Source: Phoronis australis
Taxonomy: Eukaryota; Phoronida; Phoronidae
Length of the DNA stretch: 42,603 bases
Direction of reading: 5' to 3'
NCBI GenBank assembly: GCA_002633005.1
Contig: NMRA01000440.1
Coordinates: 340,510 to 383,112 of the forward strand
The notes beneath the pieces are model-generated. The model searched no databases. It was not told where the DNA came from and saw only the letters and a program-made list of their open reading frames with translations. Below are positions 33,937 through 42,603 of the stretch, in pieces (position 1 is the first letter of the stretch; the number at the start of each line of letters is the position of its first letter). The position numbers and the translations under genes are program-made.

Positions 33937-34203
33937 TGCTAGACCCTCGAGTCCCACTGGGCCACACTTCTAGACCCTCGAGTCCCACTGGGCCACACTG
34001 CTAGACCCTCGAGTCCCACTCGGCCACACTGCTAGGCCCTCGAGTCCTACTGGGCCACACTGCTAGACCCTGGAGTCCCACTAGGCCACACTGCTAGACC
34101 CTTGAGTCCCACTGGGCCACACTGCTAGACCCTTGAGTCCCACTGGGCCGCACTGCTACATCCTTAAGTTCCACTGGGCCACACTGCTAGGCCCTTGAGT
34201 CAG
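33937..34203. repeat. 31-bp satellite built from the tRNA 3' half
   Basis: About 8.5 copies of a unit containing 'cgagtcccactgggccacac' and 'tgctagaccct'. The first 20 bases are the T-arm 3' side plus acceptor stem of the tRNA-like element immediately to the left. Confidence 0.9.
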
Positions 34204-34308
34204 GTTTCTAGCTACTCAGTTCGGTTTCAACTGTACATTAATAAAGCACAAAAATAGTTCCAGGTGATCAGTGCAGTGGGTCCGCATGCGCAGCCTGTGA
34301 ACGTCTGG

Positions 34309-34378
34309 TACAACGTGTACCAGACCACAACGTGTACCAGACCACAACGTGTACCAGACCACAACGTGTACCAGACCT
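34309..34378. repeat. 17-bp tandem repeat, 4 copies
   Basis: Unit 'accacaacgtgtaccag' repeated exactly. Confidence 0.9.
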
Positions 34379-34679
34379 CCAGCAATTGTATTTTTGTAAC
34401 TCATTGGCCTGTGACTGTCTTTGAAGGCCTGCACCGATTCAACAACTAACTTGTACAGGGTTGGTGCTACAATTGCTTGTCCTTTTCAAAATTTATGGGT
34501 TCCCATGCACGTCCAGTTTGAAATTTCAATAGCAACAAAAATCAAAAAATAACACTACAAAACATGAAGACATAGCAATATATGACATGTAGTGGCAAAG
34601 AAAGAATAGACGGACAATTATGAATTCACAAATATTCATAAATCTTCTCACTCTGAACATAATTATTTGTAGTCCGGTG

Positions 34680-34930
34680 TATACATTTGGAATCAACATT
34701 CACACCTTCTGCTGTGAAGTACACTGCAATCGAAAGGCGGTGTGATAAAATCACTGAAAATCTACACTGCACGTTATCCTCCCTCATTTCCTTTAGTATC
34801 AAGACTAACAATAATGTACGGATCCAAAATGAAATAAATTTTATGAAAACAATTGCGTAAACATTTTGCTTTTGTTCAAGCATACAATACAATAAATCTG
34901 GAAGCCTGGGGTTTACACAGGATTCCAAAA
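34680..34930 (-). pseudogene. Decayed variant exon with full open frame (d2)
   Basis: The frame is open for 83 codons from LES to the position of the usual R-L-E, here K-C-I. Glu is at codon 2. A hydrophobic helix lies at about residues 22-46 and a family tail, IAVYFTAEGVNVDS, at 67-80 resembles V10 residue by residue. After the last codon the sequence is CAC, not GT, so the normal donor is gone. The nearest GT (AAAT|GTATAC) would give 246 nt and break the frame logic. The acceptor cccag leaves two bases, not one, before codon 1. The coding frame has outlived the splice sites, which suggests recent loss or an altered splice pattern. Confidence 0.55.
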
Positions 34931-36511
34931 CTGGGACTCCAAATTTTTCAAAAAATTGGCCGAACACACTTTGTTCCTGCCAGTACCGGCCCTTTACTGG
35001 TACCGCTGCCGCTGCGGCGCCATGAAATGGAAATAAAAAGTGTCATTGAGAATTTGTTTCTTCAACGGAAGTCCATACAAACATGTTTGACACTGTATGC
35101 GAAAACATTTTACTCAAAAAAGAAATTGCAATTTTCATACACCATGTCAACATTGACTAAGTCCAAAAAGTCTAACTACAGGCAAAGTTTTCAGCAGCAA
35201 TGTCCTGTCTTCCCACCAAGTGGACAGTCCCAGTGAAGTGTCTTGGTAAAGCAAGTCGCATTTTTATAGTGCATGGTCGTGACATTCGAGCCTATTTATG
35301 TTTTCTCTCAGTTTAATTTCTAGGCAGTGACCACTGTCTTTAGCTGGCTCTAGTAGAGATGGAAGCTTTTCAGCAAATTATGCCTCACACTGAATAAGAC
35401 AACAAAGTCACGTTGTTAAAAGGAGCTTTTGTATACAAAGGGACATCTTAGGAGGATGTCGATGTCTTCAATTCCTTCCACCTTGAACAAATACTCCCCT
35501 AATCAAACATTTTCTTCAAGCAATCCTTCATTCAGCTTACTAACATGGATCTAACAGAAACAGGACTGACTGACAGATTGACACAACTTCAGAGCTTGGC
35601 AAAAGGACATCACCATGGTGATATCACATAACAGGAACAATACAAACTCCTCACTGGCTCATGATAGAACAGTGAATCTGTTAAATATTAGCAGATATTT
35701 GTAGAACAAATGCACAGACATGTTCGATTAATGAAGGGATTGACCAATCTGGTCACCATCATCATCAGACAGAGAAAGGTGGATCACATGGGGGAACTGC
35801 TGGAACCACTCATGAATATGGCTGTCACAAGTCCAAGTATTGATGTAACGGGACCACACCTGTCAACACCTACGGTACAACCACCACGTGGTTAGTGAAG
35901 TGTGAATCATGAAACCAATTGTTAATGTCATATGAACTAGTTAAGATTATGTGTGGCCCTACAATAGTGTCTGCATAATTCAGAAATCATTGAATTTCAG
36001 AAATGGTTGAGATTCATGTTGTGTGAAACTTTCAGATATTCTACATTGTACACCATTACCTACATGCTGTTGTGAATTGTTTTCAAAATGTTCCACTTTT
36101 GCGAGATGGGTTATAGGAAATGAGACTTTTATGATTTTTCTGAAACCCTCCCAAAAGTTACAAAAAACTAAAATGAAAGGACAATTTAGAAAACAGGGTT
36201 TTAGGAGAATTTCATCTTCAGCACTTACATCAAATGAAATTTGGTCAAGTTACGCTGTTGTTATTATGATCTTGCTATGAAAGTACATTTCTATGAAAGA
36301 ACATTTCTTTTTCAATAATTTTACTAAAACATGAAAACATGGTCACCGAAGATTGGTATAAAGTTATAATCAAATTCTACAGGTGATCTACTTTCAGAAA
36401 ACATGTACTTTTGCTCAGTGAAAATCTGTAGTTTTGTTGATAATTGATGATAAAGTCCTACATAACCTTTAAACTAATAATCGAACAAAATTATTAATGC
36501 CAACAACAAAC
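34931..36511. other. Intron-like sequence between V2 and d2
   Basis: Plus frames at 34853-35236, 35710-35895 and 36023-36280 show no known domain. No minus-strand exon pattern was seen. Confidence 0.5.
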
Positions 36512-36761
36512 CTGAAGACGATCAATGGACACACGGCCAGCAGAGGTCACCTCCACAATCTGCGCCATACGCGTCCCCAATGTGCCTCGCACTATTATAA
36601 AGTACAAAATGGTTGGGAAGACATGCGTACTGGACAGCCAATAACCGCAGGCAGCCATGCTAATAATAGCTCCGTAAACAGTAAACATGGACGCCGTTAG
36701 AAAGAGATGGCGGTTGATGCCACAAAACAGAGAGTTTACACGGATGATCTGCGCTTCCAGG
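36512..36761 (-). CDS. ABCC-type transporter variant exon V2
   Basis: Intact 250-nt copy with acceptor cctgattgtag and donor CAG|GTTTGTTG. The 83 codons run from LEA to DRLQ. Glu is at codon 2, helices are at about residues 20-42 and 46-60, and the tail ends VSIDRLQ, close to the human MRP4-type VS-x-x-RIQ. It is one of the more divergent copies: the N-terminal part is not basic and the loop between the helices reads YWLSSTH. The first exon base is C, where most copies have G or A. It is inferred to be a substitute for the other variants in the same mature transcript, because its phases match theirs exactly. Confidence 0.85.
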
Positions 36762-37109
36762 CTACAATCAGGAACAGACAAAGAACAAGTGTGACGCTAG
36801 ATCAAAGTAAAAGTTGTGAATTATTCAAGCAAGTACGAGTCGATGATTGTTCAAAACAAAAGTTGTGAAATACTGAAGTTCACAGGGTGACTAAATTGCT
36901 TTGCATTGATGTGTGGTGGGGGATAAAAATGCAACTACGAGGAAAACCAAAGGCAAATCATGCAAGTTAAACTAGGCAACAGCCTGAACAGTCTGATGCA
37001 AGTTAAACTAGGCGACAGCCTGATCGGTCAAATTCAATTTTTCACAAAAAGCAGATGAAATTATTTAAGCGGTCTGCAGAGGTTGGAAGAGAAAGGATGC
37101 GAAAGGAAG

Positions 37110-37600
37110 CAAGTTATGATTACGTTGACAGCGATGATAACAACGTAAAGACAACATGAGGGATGAACACTATGAATATAGCGATGACAACAACATAAAG
37201 ACAATATGTGGGATCAAGACTATGAATATGGCAGTGAGAATAACAATCTCGAATAAACAATAGCAATGACCTCAAACAGAGAATAAACATGAACTCGATC
37301 ATGGAAGACCGATGACCTCAAAGATAGAAGAGGGATGATCTCAAATTTAGAATAGTGACGACCACAGTATAGAATAGCGATGATCTCGAAAATGGAAGAG
37401 CGATGATCTCCAGATAGAATAGCGATGACCACATGTATAAAATAGTGATGACCTCGAATAGAGAATGGCGATGCCCTAGCATATGAATGGTGATGACCTT
37501 AGATATAGAATAGCAATGACATAGTATATAGCATAGCAGTGACCTTGAATATAGAATAGCGATGACCTTGAATATAGCGATGACAAAAGAATCACAACTG
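37110..37600. repeat. Short-period tandem repeat, diverged
   Basis: 'gaatagcgatgacctcaaa' and variants recur with a period of about 19 or 38 bp. On the minus strand this gives a low-complexity frame that is not a gene. Confidence 0.8.
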
Positions 37601-38005
37601 GTTAAAGTAGATCATCGTCATCGTAGTCGTCATCAAAGTCATTGTGGTCATGTTCATCATCATTCACAATTATTAATAATGACAAGTTGGCATGACTATT
37701 ATCACAGAAAATCATAAATGACTTGAGAAAGATAAGCCATAAGAAGAAAGAGAATGATGACATATTTCTTGCAGCTCTTGACAAAACCTATTCATATCCC
37801 AAGTTTCACAAAAATGCCTCAAAGGACATCAAAGTGATGGGTCTGAAAAGAGGACTGTCCCAGTGTCTCCTTGCATCCGATTTCAACCAAAAAAGACTTA
37901 GACCTGATGAGACACACGGTGATAGGTTGTGAAATACAACCTGTAATGTGCGACCAAACAAACAAAAATTGAAATCAACCGAAATATAATCACAGAATAA
38001 CATAC

Positions 38006-38077
38006 TTTGGAAAAAATCCCTCAGCAATAAGTGGTGTCAACATTGACCCAATAAGGAAAGTGAATGCTTCAGATACC
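38006..38077 (-). pseudogene. Fragment of a variant exon (d1), second-helix part only
   Basis: A 72-nt stretch between ttctttag and AAA|GTATGT. It encodes about 24 residues with SEAF at the start and GFFPK at the end. It lines up without gaps with the second helix of the MRP4-type segment, including the FFP that precedes the polar tail. The rest of the tail is missing: a dispersed repeat with the end motif gtgcgacc begins about 40 bp downstream. A stop lies in frame six codons upstream of it. It could be a truncated variant exon or a small exon with new splice sites. The match is short, so this is tentative. Confidence 0.35.
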
Positions 38078-38632
38078 CTAAAGAAGCCAGGTCACCTTAT
38101 AGATTTTATTGACGCTGATAATCAAAGTTAAAGTACAGAAGGTGGTACAAAGCATAATCCCTAAAACATATCATCATTGCTTTGAAAATCTGGGCGGAAG
38201 CTTTTCTTTCAGCACGAACAAAAATCTACAATTATGTAACAGCTTATCTATGAAGGTGTATTTCTCCTGCTGACAATTGTTCTATCACCAGGATTTTGAG
38301 TGACGGCTTAACTGACCATTTAGAACTCATCATTCTTGACACACCTTCGTTTCCAAGCCGCCATTTTACCCGACAAACAACACGTTGCCAGGTAAAACTT
38401 ATTATTTGTTAGTCGACATTACACAAGGGGCGGAGCTTACGATAGGTCAATTGCCCCTTTGATGAGTGAAAGTCAGTCCGACATGCCACAAAGTTATGCA
38501 ATTTAAAGCTGCTATGAACCAAACTTTTCATTCACACCAATTACCATTAAAAAACATTTCTCAACATGTTCCTTAATAAATTTTGAATTGGTATCCGTAT
38601 TTGTGAATAAGTAACAGTTCATCATTCCTAGA

Positions 38633-40700
38633 CACCACGGTGTGTATAATGACCACGTGGACACCATGACATGTATAATGACCACCTGGACACCACGATT
38701 ATAATGACCACCTGGACACCACGGTGTGTATAATGAACACATGGACACCACGGTGTGTATAATGACCACGTGGACACCACGGTGTGTATAATGACCACCT
38801 GGACACCATGGTGTGTATAATGAACACATGGACACCATGGTGTGTATAATGACCACATGGACACCACGGTGTGTATAATGACCACGTGGACACCACGGTG
38901 TGTATAATGACCACCTGGACACCATGGTGTGTATAATGAACACATGGACACCATGGTGTGTATAATGACCACATGGACACCACGGTGTGTATAATGACCA
39001 CATGGACACCACGGTGTGTATAATGACCACCTGGACACCATGGTGTGTATAATGAACACATGGACACCATGGTGTGTATAATGACCACATGGACACCACG
39101 GTGTGTATAATGACCACGTGGACACCACGGTGTGTATAATGACCACCTGGACACCATGGTGTGTATAATGAACACATGGACACCATGGTGTGTATAATGA
39201 CCACATGGACACCACGGTGTGTATAATGACCACATGGACACCACGGTGTGTATAATGACCACCTGGACACCATGGTGTGTATAATGAACACATGGACACC
39301 ATGGTGTGTATAATGACCACATGGACACCACGGTGTGTATAATGACCACGTGGACACCACGGTGTGTATAATGACCACCTGGACACCATGGTGTGTATAA
39401 TGAACACATGGACACCATGGTGTGTATAATGACCACATGGACACCACGGTGTGTATAATGACCACATGGACACCACGGTGTGTATAATGACCACCTGGAC
39501 ACCATGGTGTGTATAATGAACACATGGACACCATGGTGTGTATAATGACCACATGGACACCACGGTGTGTATAATGACCACGTGGACACCACGGTGTGTA
39601 TAATGACCACCTGGACACCATGGTGTGTATAATGAACACATGGACACCATGGTGTGTATAATGACCACATGGACACCACGGTGTGTATAATGACCACATG
39701 GACACCACGGTGTGTATAATGACCACCTGGACACCATGGTGTGTATAATGAACACATGGACACCATGGTGTGTATAATGACCACATGGACACCACGGTGT
39801 GTATAATGACCACGTGGACACCACGGTGTGTATAATGACCACCTGGACACCATGGTGTGTATAATGAACACATGGACACCATGGTGTGTATAATGACCAC
39901 ATGGACACCACGGTGTGTATAATGACCACATGGACACCACGGTGTGTATAATGACCACCTGGACACCATGGTGTGTATAATGAACACATGGACACCATGG
40001 TGTGTATAATGACCACATGGACACCACGGTGTGTATAATGACCACGTGGACACCACGGTGTGTATAATGACCACCTGGACACCATGGTGTGTATAATGAA
40101 CACATGGACACCATGGTGTGTATAATGACCACATGGACACCACGGTGTGTATAATGACCACATGGACACCACGGTGTGTATAATGACCACCTGGACACCA
40201 TGGTGTGTATAATGAACACATGGACACCATGGTGTGTATAATGACCACATGGACACCACGGTGTGTATAATGACCACGTGGACACCACGGTGTGTATAAT
40301 GACCACCTGGACACCATGGTGTGTATAATGAACACATGGACACCATGGTGTGTATAATGACCACATGGACACCACGGTGTGTATAATGACCACATGGACA
40401 CCACGGTGTGTATAATGACCACCTGGACACCATGGTGTGTATAATGAACACATGGACACCATGGTGTGTATAATGACCACATGGACACCACGGTGTGTAT
40501 AATGACCACGTGGACACCACGGTGTGTATAATGANTGAACACATGGACACCACGGTGTGTATAATGAGCACCTGGACACCACGGTGTGTATAATGACCAC
40601 CTGGACACCATGATTATAATGAGCACTTGGACACGATTATAATGAGCACTTGGACACCATGATTATAATGAGCACCTGGACTCCACGGTGTGTATAATGA
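38633..40700. repeat. 29-bp satellite, about 71 copies, with 8-unit higher-order repeat
   Basis: Unit 'ggtgtgtataatgaccac' plus 'ctggacaccac'. Variants differ at the base in CAC-N-TGG (C, A or G), at 'gaac' against 'gacc', and at 'ccatgg' against 'ccacgg'. Four-unit blocks alternate in a fixed order, giving an eight-unit period of 232 bp repeated about seven times. One N lies at 40534. The unit has no stop in any minus-strand frame, which creates three overlapping frames of over 600 codons that are not genes. Confidence 0.97.
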
Positions 40701-41022
40701 ACACCAGGGTCAAGCCTGAATCCCAAGCAATAACAAACTCACCACAAACTACATCTAACCTGAATAAAGAAAATTTATTTAAACCTTTTTACCGATAAGT
40801 GACAAAAATCGAAATTCATATTTTTGACAGAAGGCCTGTTTATAGCACACAGAAAATAGAAAGCAAGATATGGTTTCATTAGAAGACATAGAATTCGGTT
40901 CTATCAGAAATAAATAAGACAAGCAAATGACTAATCAACAAAACATAACTGGAAAGTAATTTGAATGACAAACAAAAATGAAAGAAACAAATTTACTATA
41001 AGTCAATAGCTGAAGAGCAAAC

Positions 41023-41272
41023 CTGAAGGCGATCAAGTGAAATGTTGGCTTCTTCACTTAACTGTATGGCGAATGTAATGTACACAGAGAAGCTCAACTC
41101 CAGCACTCTAAACATTGGCAATATCAGAAAAGTGACTTTTGATGTCAGTAAACCGGACATGGAGATGTATGTCACAGCTACCCCAACTATGGCCAGCTTA
41201 GCGTGTGACATGGCAATGCCCCAGTTACCAGCCCGGGTACTAAAGGTTAACTGGATAAAAACCACTTCAGAC
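41023..41272 (-). CDS. ABCC-type transporter variant exon V1 (last two helices of TMD1)
   Basis: First intact copy in transcription order. The acceptor is a T-rich tract ending ttttcag and the donor is CAG|GTTTGC. The exon is 250 nt: one base completing a split codon, then 83 codons from SEV to RLQ with no stop. Glu is at codon 2. Hydrophobic helices lie at about residues 24-42 and 46-66, followed by a polar tail with SEE and ISLDRLQ. In MRP4-like ABCC proteins this order (K/R-E start, two helices, VS-x-x-RIQ) directly precedes NBD1, so the exon should form TM5-TM6 of TMD1 in the membrane. A tandem repeat of about 55 bp lies 70-160 bp upstream of the acceptor. The next intact copy is 4.3 kb downstream. 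The family call rests on pattern, not on an alignment search. Confidence 0.85.
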
Positions 41273-41344
41273 CTGAAAAGACAAAATTTTGGGTAGTTAC
41301 AGAGACAGACAACATGACAGGGCAAAACATAACAATGAAGGAAC

Positions 41345-41435
41345 ATAGGTAGACTTAGGGAAGCCAGGGGGCCCCGGCAGTCCACTTCAAACATAGAAAG
41401 TAAGGGAAGCCAGGGGGCCCAGCAGTCCACTTCAA
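41345..41435. repeat. About 55-bp duplication upstream of V1
   Basis: 'agggaagccagggggcccc' and 'cagtccacttcaaa' occur twice, 70-160 bp upstream of the V1 acceptor. Confidence 0.85.
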
Positions 41436-41439
41436 AACC

Positions 41440-42430
41440 AAAACAAAACATCACATGCATAGCAGTTTTAGGGATGTCCCTTACAAACATGTTTGCGTCC
41501 ACCTTCTCGCAACAACCAAGATTCCCCTGGTGAGCAATCACTTATCTTGCAAATAACAGGGAGAAGCAGTCAGACAAAACACTGCAACAGGTGCCGTAAA
41601 GCATGAACATGACAGTTATAATGTGTCCAGACTACCCTAACCTTCAAAGCACATTGGTTTCTTATCCTTTGTCATAATTGAAATTCGTTGCACTCAATCA
41701 CGTGGAATTCACCTGACGACCCCCTACAGTAGTGACAAATGAAACCAATGGTGAAAAGCAACTCGACAGACCTGGCATGAATCAGTAATCATGCATGAAG
41801 CAGTAATTATGCGTCAAATTTTTCTCAAGCCTAGATATCATTTGCAATCTGAATAACAAACAAGCTGACATTGAGAAAGTGTCGTGGATCAAAAGCTGTT
41901 CTTTGACGGAAAGCGCAAGTTGCCCCTTTAAAGAAGGATGAAGTTGAAACTCTTGAGTCTTAAGTACTGGCAACTGCCATTTGGCCACAAAGGTCAAGTT
42001 CTTGCAGGAACAAGCCATGATCAATTCAAACATTTTATTGCTAAATGCAGATGTAGACTAATTAGTTCATTAAGCATACTCTATCTCCATTTCCCTCTCA
42101 AAAAACTACCACAGACTACAACCAAACACACATTTTTAGCTTCACAGTTAAATGTCACCAATTAAGGGCACAATATAGAAAACTCAAATTCTTTTTTCAT
42201 TTACGATTCTTAACACCAACAAAGGCATGATCATTAATGATTCGTAACACCAAATAAGTCCTATTTTATTTACCATCCTTGCATCAATGTTTTTGAAAAC
42301 TTGTTAGAAGCCTCTTAAAAATGATTCACATCAATTTTGAGCAATTACTTTTGTCTGCAATTAAAGACTATATTGCATTATTTTAAAAAGCAACTATTTA
42401 ATCACGGTAGAATCACAGTCTGAGGATGGC
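41440..42430. other. Non-coding sequence upstream of V1
   Basis: No constant exon of the transporter was found here. The minus frame at 41782-42033 has no helix pair and no splice layout of the family. Confidence 0.5.
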
Positions 42431-42444
42431 AATCAACTTAAAAA

Positions 42445-42603
42445 AAGCTGTAGCATTACTGGTGAGAAATTTGCATTGGTATTACTGGTGTGAAAGTTAC
42501 CTTCTTTTGGTAATGTTGGTGTGATAGTTACTTTTAGTATTACTGGTGTGAAAGCAGCCTTGGTATTACTGGTGTGAAAGATGCCTTGGTATCACTGGTG
42601 TGA
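42445..42603. repeat. About 30-bp minisatellite running off the window end
   Basis: Unit like 'ttggtattactggtgtgaaa' plus 'gatgcc', about five copies up to the last base. Confidence 0.85.

Noticed and set aside
33937-34203. CRISPR-like array
   Set aside because: Repeats are head to tail without unique spacers and derive from a neighbouring tRNA-like sequence in animal DNA.
38512-40626. Minus-strand open frames of 633-704 codons
   Set aside because: They are translations of the 29-bp satellite. The unit has no stop in any of the three minus frames, so all three are open together. No start, splice or domain evidence.

Overview
The window is animal nuclear DNA. It is AT-rich, carries no bacterial-style gene packing, and is full of minisatellites, inverted-repeat transposons and tRNA-derived repeats. 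Its short open frames are flanked by clear splice signals. The repeat style and the gene content suggest a marine invertebrate such as a lancelet, hemichordate, echinoderm or cnidarian, but the species cannot be fixed from the sequence.

The only recognisable coding content is one exon type repeated along the minus strand. Eleven intact copies lie between 3657 and 41272. Ten are exactly 250 nt (1 nt plus 83 codons) and one is 247 nt (1 nt plus 82 codons). Each has a polypyrimidine-AG acceptor, an invariant Glu at codon 2, two hydrophobic helices, an invariant Arg in a terminal R-(L/M/I)-(Q/E), and a GT donor immediately after it. This matches the last two transmembrane helices of the first transmembrane domain of an ABCC (MRP4-like) transporter, just before nucleotide-binding domain 1. 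No ATP-binding exon (Walker A, signature or Walker B) is visible between the copies, so they look like interchangeable alternatives of one exon within a gene that extends past both ends of the window. I number them V1 to V11 in transcription order (V1 at 41 kb, V11 at 3.7 kb). At least three further copies are decayed and a fourth region (32.8-33.1 kb) may be another.

All intact copies share the same splice phases and a length of 1 modulo 3. Taking exactly one keeps the frame, while skipping all or taking two breaks it, often with a stop within two to four codons. This is the expected signature of mutually exclusive splicing. It would let one transporter gene swap the helices that line its substrate path. 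Two copies (V6 and V9) are identical over about 330 bp within diverged introns, which suggests gene conversion.

Layout by plus coordinate: 1-1500 is a 432-bp tandem repeat. V11 lies at 3.7 kb, inverted-repeat DNA at 6.8-7.4 kb and a 48-bp minisatellite at 8.0-8.4 kb. V10 lies at 9.2 kb with minisatellites around it, then V9 at 11.5 kb and V8 at 13.4 kb. A tRNA-like foldback element with a derived satellite occupies 13.9-15.0 kb and a 1.4-kb inverted-repeat transposon 15.8-17.2 kb. V7 lies at 17.7 kb, V6 at 20.3 kb, V5 at 21.9 kb, and a decayed copy plus V4 at 25.5-26.1 kb. Repeat-rich DNA with a 1.15-kb tandem duplication runs from 29.6 to 32.1 kb. V3 lies at 32.1 kb, followed by decayed copies, a tRNA-derived satellite at 33.9-34.2 kb, V2 at 36.5 kb, a decayed fragment at 38.0 kb, a 2-kb satellite of 29-bp units with higher-order structure at 38.6-40.7 kb, and V1 at 41.0 kb.
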